A stretch of 64,000 bases of DNA from Alloalcanivorax xiamenensis (lineage in GTDB: Bacteria; Pseudomonadota; Gammaproteobacteria; Pseudomonadales; Alcanivoracaceae): assembly GCF_009846745.1 (NCBI RefSeq), contig NZ_AQPF01000006.1, positions 62,001-126,000 on the forward strand, read 5' to 3'. The number at the start of each line of letters is the position of its first letter. The stretch's first letter is position 1. Below the pieces are notes generated by a model. That model had not been told where the DNA came from, searched no databases, and was given only the letters and a program-made list of their open reading frames with translations. Of the stretch, positions 7,517-16,117 are shown in pieces. The position numbers were made by a program, and so were the translations under genes.

Positions 7517-9025
7517 CTAGTGCGACAGATCGCTGGCGGCGGCGCGGCGGTGCTCCGGATCGTCGGGAGAGTATGCCACCTGCAGTCGGTTGAGCGTGCG
7601 TTCCTCCAGTTGGTCCAGCCGCTGTCGGCAGGCCAGGAAGGTCCGGCTGATGCGGGTGGAGTTGTTGATCATGTCCAGCTTCGGCCAACTGGTGCGTTCG
7701 CCCAGGCTGATGAAATTGCGCACGTCGTCCATGCTGGGATTACGCAGTATGCGCAGCAGATTCAGCGGCTGACGCGGCGGAATCAGGTTGATGTCGCCGA
7801 TGTAGCGTTGCTTGACCACATTCTGTGCTTTGCTGATCAGCAGTCCCAGATCGTTGGAACGCACCCGCCGCTGCGCCAGTTCCAATGCGTAATTCAGGTT
7901 CATGGACAGATTGCGCACGCCCCAATCGGCCAGGGTGCTGAAGCTGGAGTCGGTGCTCTCGCTGCGCGACAGGAACGGTACCACGTGGGGATTGGTCTGG
8001 CTGACGATGGAATGATTGACGCCGAACAGGCGGGCCAGACGCCGCACCGGCAGGTCATCCTGGATCGAGCCGTCAACGAATTTGCGCCCGGGGATATAAG
8101 GCACGCGCTCACCATCGATGTTCTTGGCCCACAGGCTCACCGGGGGATAAATGCCGGGGATCGCGCAACTGGCCAGGGATGCCTTGCGAATCAGGACATT
8201 GGGCGAGGTGCGCCAGTTCAGCAGCCGACTGTGCTGGTTACGGTCATAGGGGCTGACGGTGATGTTGATCTCGCGTCCGGTCTTGCGGTAGGCCTCCTCG
8301 AAGGTGAGGTCGGGAATGTTCTCTTCCAGACAGGCTTCCAGGTGATCACCATCCAGTACCGGGGTGCCGCGTACCAGGCCCTTCCAGCCGGCGGCGCGGA
8401 ACGCCTCCAGGTAGAGATTTTCCGGGCGCAGTTTTTCCGCCAACTCGTCATTGCTGTGGGTACCGGCCCCCGCCGCCACGATACTGCCGGCGCTGGAGCC
8501 GGAGATCACGCACGGTAACAGGCCCTGTTCCCACAGGCTTTTCACCACGCCCACATGGAACAGTCCGAGGGCGGCGCCGCCGGACAGCATCAGGCCGCTT
8601 TGGCCGAACGCCTGGCCGGTGGTTTCGAAGAAATCCAGTTTCTGCTTCAGGCCGAATTGCTCGAAGGACTCGTCGCACAGATAGTTCAGCGCGGCGCAGA
8701 CTTCGTCCAGGTAACGCTCGATCAGATGTTTGGTGCCAACCCGGCTGTGGCGATACAGCGCCGGGTTGGAAATGTTGCCGAGGTTGCCGTGCAGGCCTTC
8801 GTGGAGATGAAATACCAGTTTGTTGACATTGTGCCGCTCGCGGGCCTGGCGGATCTGCCAGAGCCGGTTTCGGATCAGTTCGTAATCGTAGTGAGGGGAG
8901 CGGTCGATACCCTTCCATTCGTCGGCACCGGATATCCGGTCGTGTTCCAGACTGGCTTCCATCCACGCCTGATAGGAGGTGGCGTTGGCGATGTCGCGCT
9001 CGAGCTGCTTGAGCGTCCGATTCAT
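7517..9025 (-). CDS. Patatin-like phospholipase with DUF3336 N-terminus
   Basis: 502 residues. The N-terminal 130 residues (YQAWMEASLEHDRISG...NVNKLVFHLHEGLHGNLGNI) match the DUF3336 region found before patatin domains in yeast Tgl3/4/5 lipases and proteobacterial relatives. The patatin domain follows, with the oxyanion-hole loop SGGAALG (about 148-154), the nucleophile S178 in GSSAG, and the dyad aspartate D318 in VDGS. No signal peptide is seen, so it is probably a cytoplasmic or membrane-associated acylglycerol/phospholipid hydrolase. In a hydrocarbon degrader a role in turnover of storage lipid is plausible but inferred. Confidence 0.93.
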   Translation of the reverse strand: MNRTLKQLERDIANATSYQAWMEASLEHDRISGADEWKGIDRSPHYDYELIRNRLWQIRQARERHNVNKLVFHLHEGLHGNLGNISNPALYRHSRVGTKHLIERYLDEVCAALNYLCDESFEQFGLKQKLDFFETTGQAFGQSGLMLSGGAALGLFHVGVVKSLWEQGLLPCVISGSSAGSIVAAGAGTHSNDELAEKLRPENLYLEAFRAAGWKGLVRGTPVLDGDHLEACLEENIPDLTFEEAYRKTGREINITVSPYDRNQHSRLLNWRTSPNVLIRKASLASCAIPGIYPPVSLWAKNIDGERVPYIPGRKFVDGSIQDDLPVRRLARLFGVNHSIVSQTNPHVVPFLSRSESTDSSFSTLADWGVRNLSMNLNYALELAQRRVRSNDLGLLISKAQNVVKQRYIGDINLIPPRQPLNLLRILRNPSMDDVRNFISLGERTSWPKLDMINNSTRISRTFLACRQRLDQLEERTLNRLQVAYSPDDPEHRRAAASDLSH

Positions 9026-9309
9026 GCGGATCTCCCTGGCTGACGACCGGCCCGAGGTTGGGCCGCCGATCTTGCTACCGGCCCATCGGCGGGCCGGAAA
9101 TGTTTATTGTTGGGCGTTTTCGCGGTTACGCCAATTCAGCATTAGCACAACCGGATTGCGATTCAGTGTAGCCGTCTCTTCCGGCGCCATTGGTTCCGGA
9201 TTGTCGGACAATAGCGTAAAAAGTGACATTGACCGATGGCATGGTGTTTCGCGGCGCGGCGGCCTGGCGGGCAGCCCCTGACCGTGCTCCGGTGGCGCCG
9301 GTGAGGGCT

Positions 9310-10200
9310 CTATTCCTGGGCCAGGATCAGCGTCATGATGCGCCGGGCCATGGGGGACGGTGTGCGATCGCGCAGGGCGACGATACCGAATGAAGCCTGC
9401 ATCGCGGGGGCGTCTCTTACTTGCAGCGGAACCAGGGTCCCGTCCCGCAGGTCCTCGGCAACGGCCGCCTCGGTGGCGATGAGCACCGTGTCGGTGGCCA
9501 GGGTGATCGATCGCAGCACCGCGAAGTCGTCGCATTCCAGGGCCAGGGCGGGACTTTGCCCGGCCTGCGGCGGCAGTTGTTCAAGGAAGCGGGCGCGGGT
9601 TTGCGATGAGACACTGACGGAGCCGAGCCCATATCGCCACACATCGGAGAGGGGATTGTCCCTGTTCGCCAGAGGGTGACCGGAACGGACATAGAAGCGA
9701 ACATCGCGGTGGGGCAGGGGGGTTATCTCAAGGGATGGCCCCGCTCTCAGATGGCTGATATCGGCGATGAAGAATTCAATCTCCTCGCCCTGCAAATGGG
9801 TCAGTAACTGGGTGGTGTGACTTTGTTCGATGCGGAATGTCGCCAGAGGGTGGCCGCGCCGCAATTCGCTCAGGACCGGTGCCAGCATGGTGGCCGAAAC
9901 CATCGCCCCCACGCCGAAAGCGGTATCCCCCAACTGACTATCCCGGTAGAGAGCCACCTCCCATTGCAGACTGCGTGCGTCAAACAGCAGTTTACGCGCC
10001 CTCTCGATAACCAACCGCCCGGCCGGAGTAACCCGAACACCGTCCGTGTCCCGATCGAACAGTCGCAGGCCAAGTTCCTGTTCCACCGCCTGAATGCTGC
10101 GGCTGAAAGCGGATTGGCTCAAATGCGCACGGGCCGAGGCACGGGCGAAGTGCAACTCGTCGGCCAGGGCGACCACATGGGAAAGTCGGCGCAGATTCAT
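9310..10200 (-). CDS. LysR-family transcriptional regulator
   Basis: 296 residues from the ATG at 10200, which gives the usual MNLRRLSHVVALADELHFA opening; the frame stays open to 10215. The helix-turn-helix is at about 15-60 (SARAHLSQSAFSRSIQAVEQELG), followed by the LysR linker and an effector domain. It is divergent from the TauD/TfdA-type dioxygenase gene 163 bp away, the classic arrangement for a LysR regulator and its target, so it probably controls that gene and itself. The effector is unknown. Confidence 0.93.
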   Translation of the reverse strand: MNLRRLSHVVALADELHFARASARAHLSQSAFSRSIQAVEQELGLRLFDRDTDGVRVTPAGRLVIERARKLLFDARSLQWEVALYRDSQLGDTAFGVGAMVSATMLAPVLSELRRGHPLATFRIEQSHTTQLLTHLQGEEIEFFIADISHLRAGPSLEITPLPHRDVRFYVRSGHPLANRDNPLSDVWRYGLGSVSVSSQTRARFLEQLPPQAGQSPALALECDDFAVLRSITLATDTVLIATEAAVAEDLRDGTLVPLQVRDAPAMQASFGIVALRDRTPSPMARRIMTLILAQE

Positions 10201-10223
10201 GGCCCTGATTCTCAAGGGTGTAT

Positions 10224-10258
10224 TGCATAAAACACAATGATGAAACGCATATTATGCA
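10224..10258. promoter_or_regulatory. Putative LysR operator in the divergent intergenic region
   Basis: The inverted repeat TGCATAA (10224-10230) and TTATGCA (10252-10258) lies between the divergent lysR and dioxygenase genes in AT-rich DNA. Position and symmetry fit a LysR binding region. Its assignment is inference. Confidence 0.45.
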
Positions 10259-10363
10259 TTGGACGCATTAGGAGGCCAGTCAATACATTGAATTTGAGAG
10301 CCGGGCTCCGCCATTGGCGGCTTCCGGCCGGCATTCACGCGGAGATCGTCAAGGAGACCGTCC

Positions 10364-11275
10364 ATGAGCCTTTCAACGGCAGCCCCCGAGGTTGGAATGG
10401 GGGAAGAGACACCCGAACAAGAACATCCGCCGTTTCGAATCAAACCGCTGTCCCCCACCATCGGTGTCGAGATCGAGGGCATCGACTTGCGGCAACCACT
10501 GGATGATGTCACCTGCAAAGCAATGCGGGCGGCGCTGATCCGCCATAAATTACTGGTGTTTCGCGACCAGGACATCACGCCGGCGCAACACGTGCGGTTG
10601 GCGGGTCGCTTCGGCGAACTGGAAGTGCACCCGGTGTTTAATCATCACCCTGACCATCCTGAATTGGTGCTGCTTGGCGGTGACCAGCAGGTCCGGGCCC
10701 GGGAGAACATTTTTCACACCGACGTGTCCTGGCGGGAATGTCCTTCGATGGGCTCGATGCTGCGGTGTATTGAATGCCCTGAAGTGGGGGGTGATACCCT
10801 GTGGGTGAACATGGCCGCCGCTTATGACAATTTACCGGAGGATGTGAAGGAAAGGCTGGTCGCACTGTACGCGGTACATGACGTGATGCCGGCATTCGGC
10901 GCGCGAATGACGCCGCAAGAGCGTGAAATAAACCGCCATAAGTTCCCGCCGGCAACGCACCCGGTGGTCAGAACCCATCCGGAAAGCGGCGAGAAGATTC
11001 TTTACGTTAACGAGGCGTTCGTTACTCATCTGGCCAATTACAACCAGGTGGCGGAGATGCGGATGGGGTTTGATTTCCGGCTCGGAGAGATGGACCTGCT
11101 GCAGTACCTGTATCGACAGGCGGCGGCCCCGGAATATCAGATTCGCCTGCGCTGGCGGCCGAATACCATTGCGTTCTGGGATAACCGTTCAACCCAGCAC
11201 TACGCTATTCAGGACTATTTCCCGGCGGTGCGTCGCATGATGCGGGCCACTATCATCGGTGACCGGCCGCGCTGA
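10364..11275 (+). CDS. TauD/TfdA-family Fe(II)/2-oxoglutarate dioxygenase
   Basis: 303 residues. The iron-binding facial triad is visible as H118 and D120 (FHTDVSW) and H279 (DNRSTQHYA), with the 2-oxoglutarate-binding arginine probably among R290-R294. Family members hydroxylate taurine, alkyl sulfates, 2,4-D or related acids so that sulfite, aldehyde or phenol is released. The WDNRSTQHYA segment is common to TauD and AtsK-like sulfonate and sulfate-ester enzymes, so sulfur scavenging is a reasonable guess, not proven. The divergent LysR gene is its probable regulator. No transporter is adjacent. Confidence 0.9.
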   Translation: MSLSTAAPEVGMGEETPEQEHPPFRIKPLSPTIGVEIEGIDLRQPLDDVTCKAMRAALIRHKLLVFRDQDITPAQHVRLAGRFGELEVHPVFNHHPDHPELVLLGGDQQVRARENIFHTDVSWRECPSMGSMLRCIECPEVGGDTLWVNMAAAYDNLPEDVKERLVALYAVHDVMPAFGARMTPQEREINRHKFPPATHPVVRTHPESGEKILYVNEAFVTHLANYNQVAEMRMGFDFRLGEMDLLQYLYRQAAAPEYQIRLRWRPNTIAFWDNRSTQHYAIQDYFPAVRRMMRATIIGDRPR

Positions 11276-11297
11276 TCGGCATGGTCGCGGGGAATTG

Positions 11298-11329
11298 CGC
11301 CAACGCCACCTTGCGGGGCGGCGTTGGCG
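11298..11329. terminator. Stem-loop between convergent genes
   Basis: CGCCAACGCC (11298-11307) and its perfect inverse GGCGTTGGCG (11320-11329) lie between the convergent dioxygenase and SIMPL genes. There is no clear T-tract, so termination is inferred from position. Confidence 0.45.
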
Positions 11330-11344
11330 TCGGTGGGGTATCGA

Positions 11345-12043
11345 TCAGCGCAGTTGGAAGGTGACCATCACCTGAGCACTCAGCTCCTGCTCACCGGGGC
11401 GATAGCTCTCCTGCACCGCGCCCTTGGCCATGGCGGCACGCATCATCGGTGCCGGATGGCTCTGGCCCTGCACATTGATGGTAATCGCCGGACCCAGCTT
11501 GCGGTCCGCCGCCTTGGCGACAATCTCGGCCTTGGCGCGGGCGTCTTCCACCGCCGTTTCCAGTGCCTGCTGGTTCAGCTCGGCGGCGTTGCTGATATCG
11601 GTGCCGGCCGGGGAAATGTCCTTCAGTCCCAGTTTGGTCAGGCCGTCGGCCAGTTCCGCATAGACTTCGATGCCGTTGACCTGGAAGCGCACTTCCCGCG
11701 CCACTTCATGGCCAATCAGCTTGCGTTCCGGCTGGTACTGCCACTGCGGCGTGACGCGAATATCGGTGGCGGTGACGTCCTTCTCATCAATATCCAGGGA
11801 ATCGGCCAGATCCAGCATGGCCTTGACCTGATCGTCCACGCGATCCTTCATGGTGGCGATGTCATCGCCGGTCTCCCGGGCGGTGGCCTGCAGATTGAAA
11901 ATATCCGGCTGACCGCTGACCTTGCCCTCGCCGGACACCGTGATGGTGTCGCGCTCTCCGTTGGTGGTGCCGCTGTCCGTGCCGCAGGCGCTCAACCCCA
12001 GCACGGCCAGAGCGACGACAAAAAGAGCCGGTTTGTTGCGCAT
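11345..12043 (-). CDS. SIMPL (DUF541) domain lipoprotein
   Basis: 232 residues with a lipoprotein leader ending LGLSAC (cysteine 20), followed by a DUF541/SIMPL domain: ITVSGEGKVSGQPDIFNLQATA at the start, then the internal PQWQYQ and a closing strand QELSAQVMVTFQLR. SIMPL proteins are periplasmic or outer-membrane-attached; E. coli YggE, implicated in oxidative stress relief, is the known relative. It is divergent from apbC with a 102-bp promoter region. Confidence 0.9.
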   Translation of the reverse strand: MRNKPALFVVALAVLGLSACGTDSGTTNGERDTITVSGEGKVSGQPDIFNLQATARETGDDIATMKDRVDDQVKAMLDLADSLDIDEKDVTATDIRVTPQWQYQPERKLIGHEVAREVRFQVNGIEVYAELADGLTKLGLKDISPAGTDISNAAELNQQALETAVEDARAKAEIVAKAADRKLGPAITINVQGQSHPAPMMRAAMAKGAVQESYRPGEQELSAQVMVTFQLR

Positions 12044-12145
12044 TGTGATACTCCCTTATTCATTGGTTATGAGGTAATTCCGGTTGCGACCTTGGTTGTG
12101 TTGCCGGGGAACTTTATCATTCCTGATTCATCAGCAGGAGGTCCC

Positions 12146-13234
12146 ATGGCGGAAGTCGAACAGGCGGTTAGACAGGTTCTTGGCGATTTGATCCCGGACG
12201 ATTTGCAAACCGACCTGATCAGCGCCGGCACCCTGTCGGCGATACAGGTGGATCAGGATCAGGTGCGGCTGGAGATTACCCTGGGCTATCCCTGTGCCTC
12301 GGTGCTGCCGGCGCTGCGCGAGCGTATTCGTACCGCGGTGGCAGCGGTGATCGAAGGCCGTCGTTTGCTGCTGGCGGTGACCGTGGCGATCAAGCCGCAC
12401 CGCGCCCAAGGCGGCATGCCGGCCATGGCTCAGGTGACCAATGTGATCGCGGTGGCGTCCGGCAAGGGCGGGGTGGGCAAATCCACCACCGCGGTGAATC
12501 TGGCTCTGGCGCTGAGCCGGGAAGGCGCCCGGGTGGGCATTCTCGACGCCGATATCTTCGGTCCCAGCCAGCCGCTGATGCTGGGGTTGCCGGAGGGCAC
12601 GCGGCCACAGGTTCGCGATGGCAATCGCTTCGTGCCGGTGGAGGCCCTCGGCCTGCAAAGCATGTCCATGGGCTACCTGATCACCGAGCAGACGCCGGTG
12701 GTGTGGCGTGGTCCCAAGGCCAGCGGCGCGCTGACGCAAATGATGCAGCAGACACTGTGGCACCAACTGGATTATCTGATTGTCGATCTGCCGCCGGGCA
12801 CCGGTGATATTGTGCTGACGCTGGCCCAGAAAGTGCCGGTGGCCGGCGCCGTGGTGGTGACCACTCCCCAGGACATTGCCTTGCTGGACGCCACCAAGGG
12901 GGTGGAGATGTTCCGTAAGGTGGACGTGCGGGTATTGGGTATCATCGAGAACATGGCGGTGCATGTGTGCAGTCAGTGCGGCCACCAGGAGCATGTGTTC
13001 GGTGAAGGCGGCGCGCGCCGGCTGGCGGACCGTTACCACACCGAGGTGCTGGGAGCGTTGCCGTTGTCACTGAAGATCCGCGAGCAGGCCGACGCCGGCC
13101 GGCCCACCGTGGCGGCGGAACCGGACAGCCCGGAGGCCGCGCTGTACCGGGCGGCGGCCCGGCGCCTGGCGGCGCGGTTGTCGCTCACCGAGGAAGGCAA
13201 ACGCGGGTTTCCGAAAGTCGTCACCCAGCATTAG
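12146..13234 (+). CDS. apbC: Iron-sulfur cluster carrier protein ApbC (Mrp)
   Basis: 362 residues from the ATG at 12146, preceded by CAGGAGG; the frame stays open far upstream but that part is antisense to the SIMPL gene. N-terminal MIP18/DUF59 domain (about 5-85), then a Mrp-type P-loop ATPase with the deviant Walker A GKGGVGKS (106-113) and a C-terminal CxxC (VCSQCGHQEHVFGEGG) that binds and transfers 4Fe-4S clusters. It acts in the cytoplasm, delivering clusters to apo-proteins. The gene precedes dcd, an arrangement seen in other gammaproteobacteria. Confidence 0.95.
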   Translation: MAEVEQAVRQVLGDLIPDDLQTDLISAGTLSAIQVDQDQVRLEITLGYPCASVLPALRERIRTAVAAVIEGRRLLLAVTVAIKPHRAQGGMPAMAQVTNVIAVASGKGGVGKSTTAVNLALALSREGARVGILDADIFGPSQPLMLGLPEGTRPQVRDGNRFVPVEALGLQSMSMGYLITEQTPVVWRGPKASGALTQMMQQTLWHQLDYLIVDLPPGTGDIVLTLAQKVPVAGAVVVTTPQDIALLDATKGVEMFRKVDVRVLGIIENMAVHVCSQCGHQEHVFGEGGARRLADRYHTEVLGALPLSLKIREQADAGRPTVAAEPDSPEAALYRAAARRLAARLSLTEEGKRGFPKVVTQH

Positions 13235-13312
13235 TGGTTACCCGGCATTGAGGCCGGAGGGACTCCTTCTGTACCATTGGTCGATTCACCCTATCACTGG
13301 ACAAGGCTTGTC

Positions 13313-13882
13313 ATGAGTATTAAATCCGATCGCTGGATCTCCCGCATGGCCCGCGAGCAGGGCATGATCGAACCGTTCGAGGCCGAGCAGGTGCGCGTCG
13401 ACGGCGAGGGCAACAAGCTGATTTCCTATGGCGTGTCCAGTTATGGCTACGACGTGCGCTGCGCCGACGAATTCAAGGTTTTCACCAACATCCATTCGGC
13501 CACGGTGGACCCCAAGCATTTCGATGAGAAGAGCTTCGTCGACATCAAGGGCGACTACTGCATCATTCCGCCCAACTCCTTTGCTCTGGCCCGCACCGTG
13601 GAGTATTTCCGCATTCCCCGTAATGTGCTGACCATCTGCCTGGGCAAATCCACCTACGCCCGCTGCGGCATCATCGTCAACGTGACGCCACTGGAACCGG
13701 AATGGGAAGGGCACGTGACGCTGGAGTTTTCCAACACCACCACCTTGCCGGCGAGAATCTACGCCAACGAAGGCGTGGCGCAGATGCTGTTCCTGGAGTC
13801 CGATGAAGAGTGCGCGGTGTCCTACATGGATCGTGGTGGCAAATACCAGGGCCAGCGAGGGGTGACGCTGCCGAAGGCCTGA
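13313..13882 (+). CDS. dcd: dCTP deaminase
   Basis: 189 residues from the ATG at 13313 (MSIKSDRWISRMA). It deaminates dCTP to dUTP, supplying dUMP for thymidylate synthesis. Family segments visible: SYGVSSYGYDVRCADEFKVF, the substrate loop GKSTYARCGIIVNVTPLEPEWEGHVTLEFSN with the catalytic glutamate region, and the C-terminal GGKYQGQRGVTLP that closes over the nucleotide. It follows apbC by 78 bp on the same strand. Confidence 0.97.
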   Translation: MSIKSDRWISRMAREQGMIEPFEAEQVRVDGEGNKLISYGVSSYGYDVRCADEFKVFTNIHSATVDPKHFDEKSFVDIKGDYCIIPPNSFALARTVEYFRIPRNVLTICLGKSTYARCGIIVNVTPLEPEWEGHVTLEFSNTTTLPARIYANEGVAQMLFLESDEECAVSYMDRGGKYQGQRGVTLPKA

Positions 13883-13926
13883 TAGGAGTATCGTGGCCGT
13901 TCGACTACTGGTGTCCCTCGGATTCT

Positions 13927-14059
13927 GATGGCGCTGAATCCATGGCCGTGGCCAGTCCATGGGGCCTGGAGACATGAAGAGGCGTTGTATTCGCTGGCAA
14001 GCCAGCTTCCCACGGAGGGAGCTACGGAGCCGCTGTGGGAGACTGCCTTGGCAGCGAAT
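13927..14059. repeat. REP-like palindromic repeat with 3' extension
   Basis: The core 13990-14059 reads TTCGCTGGCAAGCCAGCTTC and ends CTTGGCAGCGAAT, an imperfect palindrome with GTGGGAG-type inner parts. Its left flank (GCGCTGAATCCATGGCCGTG at about 13932-13951) is nearly identical, in inverse orientation, to sequence at 57555-57600 in the hasF leader. Both are therefore copies of one larger repeat. Confidence 0.75.
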
Positions 14060-14077
14060 CAGTGTGCGGCATGCCGT

Positions 14078-14779
14078 TCAATTCCCGTAGTCGATCATGA
14101 TCAGCTCGCCGCGCAGTAGCGTGCTTTCAATGTGGCGGGCTTTCACCACCATGTAGTCCTTGGCCGGCGCCACCCAGAACAGGGTGCGGCGTTTTTTCTT
14201 GCGGTCGCCTTTGCGGCGTTTTTCCACGATCAGCGTATCCAGTTCGCCCATGGGGGTGTCCAGGGTTTCCCGGTCGATGACGATGAAATGATGCTGGCGG
14301 ATCCGGTCACCGTAAACGCTGGTGGCGGTGTATTCCTTGTCACCGGTGGCGAACACGCAACGGGCCCGCAGCAACATGGTCAACTCGTCCAGGGCATCGG
14401 CCGGGATGTCGAAACTCTCCTTGCCTTCCTTGTTGTCGCTGTTGACCACCCTGGGTGGTGACCAGGAGAAGTCGGTGTGGTGGTAGCGGTGTTTGCCGAA
14501 CCCCTGGAACTCATGCACGTAACGCTCGGTGCGCGGTTTGCAGTCGTTCCATTCGAACCGGCTCTCCTCGGTGTTGGTGAGCATGAACGAGTCCGCCTCG
14601 AACAGCATGCGGTACTGGTCCGCGCCCGGCGCGGGTTCCAACACCAGGGTCGCCTTGATCGGCGTGGGAATCTTGTTGACGTGAATGCGATATTCGGCGG
14701 CGAACGGTGCCAGCGGCTCGGCCAGAGCGGCGCCGCCAGGTAATGCCAGAGCCAGTGCCAGGAGCGCGGCACGCATCAC
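14078..14779 (-). CDS. DUF3108 periplasmic protein (downstream copy)
   Basis: 233 residues with an N-terminal signal peptide (MMRAALLALALALPGGAALAEP). The mature part is a DUF3108 domain: FAAEYRIHVNKIPTPIKATLVLEP, the loop with ESRFEWNDCKPRTERYVHEFQGFGKHRY, and FWVAPAKDYMVVKARHIE near the end. DUF3108 proteins are periplasmic beta-rich proteins of unknown biochemical role. Its start overlaps the stop of the upstream DUF3108 gene by four bases, so the pair is translationally coupled behind purM-purN. Confidence 0.88.
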   Translation of the reverse strand: MMRAALLALALALPGGAALAEPLAPFAAEYRIHVNKIPTPIKATLVLEPAPGADQYRMLFEADSFMLTNTEESRFEWNDCKPRTERYVHEFQGFGKHRYHHTDFSWSPPRVVNSDNKEGKESFDIPADALDELTMLLRARCVFATGDKEYTATSVYGDRIRQHHFIVIDRETLDTPMGELDTLIVEKRRKGDRKKKRRTLFWVAPAKDYMVVKARHIESTLLRGELIMIDYGN

Positions 14780-15516
14780 GGTAGCGCTCCCTGCAGGGTC
14801 ATCACGTGGCGGCCGTCCTCGTTTTCCTGCACCAGTTGCACCAGCGTATAGCCGTACTCCGGTGCGAACCAGAGCCAGGTCTGGCGCGGGCTGTTGCCGC
14901 TGCGGTCGCGGCGTACCTTGACCGTGGTGATCGGGTTGCCATTGATGCTCAGGGTTTCCTCACCCTCGACCAGATAATGCTGGCTTTCCAGTTCCCGTTC
15001 ATCGGCCACATGCAAGGTCAGATCCCGCTCGCCCCGGGCCAGCCGGCATTGCAGAGCCAGGGTCAGGGAAATCTTGTCGGTCACCGCGTCGGACGGCACC
15101 GGGTATTGGCGATCCGCCTTGCCGCTGCGTTTGGCGGTGGCGGTGGCGCCACCGGCCGGGATCCGCACTTCCGCTTCCTTGAGCTGGCCAAGTCCCTTGC
15201 GCCGGTACCCGTAATAGCGACTCACCGGAGTGCAGCCGCTCCAGGTGAAACGGGAGGTCTCGCGGATTTCGCCGAGTACGTTGCTGGCCACCACTTCCAT
15301 TTGCCATTGCCCGTCACCGAGCGCTTTCAGCGTCCGGTTGGCGGTGACCGCGAAAGGAATGCCCTGGGCCTTGAGCCGGTATTGCAGTTGGAACGGGGTG
15401 ATCGGTGATTCGGTGGCGATGGCCGGGGCCGTCGCCAGGATCAGCAGCGTCAGCAGGGCGCTAGTGAGAAACCGCCGGCGCCCATTGCCGGCCTTGTGGG
15501 GGTAGGATTTCGCCAT
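14776..15516 (-). CDS. DUF3108 periplasmic protein (upstream copy)
   Basis: 246 residues. The leader MAKSYPHKAGNGRRRFLTSALLT... has RRRFL before the hydrophobic stretch, resembling a twin-arginine signal, although ordinary Sec export is also possible. The mature domain (ITPFQLQYRLKAQGIPFAVTANRTL...ETSRFTWSGCTPVSRYYGYRRKGLG...LWFAPEYGYTLVQLVQ) is a diverged paralogue of the next gene. No later methionine gives a leader, so the start is placed at 15516, overlapping the end of purN by 56 bp. Function unknown. Confidence 0.85.
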   Translation of the reverse strand: MAKSYPHKAGNGRRRFLTSALLTLLILATAPAIATESPITPFQLQYRLKAQGIPFAVTANRTLKALGDGQWQMEVVASNVLGEIRETSRFTWSGCTPVSRYYGYRRKGLGQLKEAEVRIPAGGATATAKRSGKADRQYPVPSDAVTDKISLTLALQCRLARGERDLTLHVADERELESQHYLVEGEETLSINGNPITTVKVRRDRSGNSPRQTWLWFAPEYGYTLVQLVQENEDGRHVMTLQGALP

Positions 15517-16117
15517 CCAGTGCCACTCCCTGTGTGGTCAGACGCAGACGCCCGGCGGCCCGCCATCGCAGCACCTCCGGATACAGTCCGTGCTCGCATT
15601 CCTGTACCCGTTTGGACAGGGTTTCCGGGGTATCGTTCGCCAGTATCGGTAAGCGCGCCTGAGCAATCAACGGGCCTCCATCCAGTTCCTCGGTGACGAA
15701 GTGGATCGAACAGCCGTGCTCGCGGTCACCGGCCTCCAGCGCCCGGGCGTGAGTGTGCAGCCCACGGTGCAGCGGCAACAGTGACGGGTGGATGTTGATC
15801 AGGCGGCCGTCATAGTGCCGCACGAAGTCACTGGAGAGGATCCGCATGAAACCGGCGAGCACCACCGTGTCCGCGCCATGGGCGTCAAGTTCGCGGATCA
15901 TGGCGCGGTCGAAAGAGGGCCGGTCCGGATAATCGCGATGATCAATCACCGCCGTGTCGACGCCGGCCCGGCTCGCCCGCCGCAGGCCGCCGGCATCGGC
16001 CCGGTTACTCAGCACCAGAGTAACGCGGGCGTCCAGGGATCCGTCGTCGATGGCATCAAGAATGGCTTGCAGGTTGGTGCCCGAACCGCTGATCAGCACC
16101 GCCAGACGGTGGGTCAC
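15461..16117 (-). CDS. purN: Phosphoribosylglycinamide formyltransferase 1 (GART)
   Basis: 218 residues from a GTG at 16117 that overlaps the purM stop codon (GTGA). It transfers a formyl group from 10-formyl-THF to GAR in purine synthesis. The phosphate-binding loop ISGSGTNLQAI is near the N-terminus and the catalytic triad is present as N108, H110 (INIHPSLLP) and D146 (VTEELDGGP). It is coupled to purM; the upstream open frame is a purM shadow. Confidence 0.96.
   Translation of the reverse strand: MTHRLAVLISGSGTNLQAILDAIDDGSLDARVTLVLSNRADAGGLRRASRAGVDTAVIDHRDYPDRPSFDRAMIRELDAHGADTVVLAGFMRILSSDFVRHYDGRLINIHPSLLPLHRGLHTHARALEAGDREHGCSIHFVTEELDGGPLIAQARLPILANDTPETLSKRVQECEHGLYPEVLRWRAAGRLRLTTQGVALDGEILPPQGRQWAPAVSH

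Noticed and set aside
11324..12145. Long upstream extension of the apbC frame
   Set aside because: Antisense to the SIMPL lipoprotein gene. The ATG at 12146 has a strong AGGAGG site and gives the usual ApbC length.
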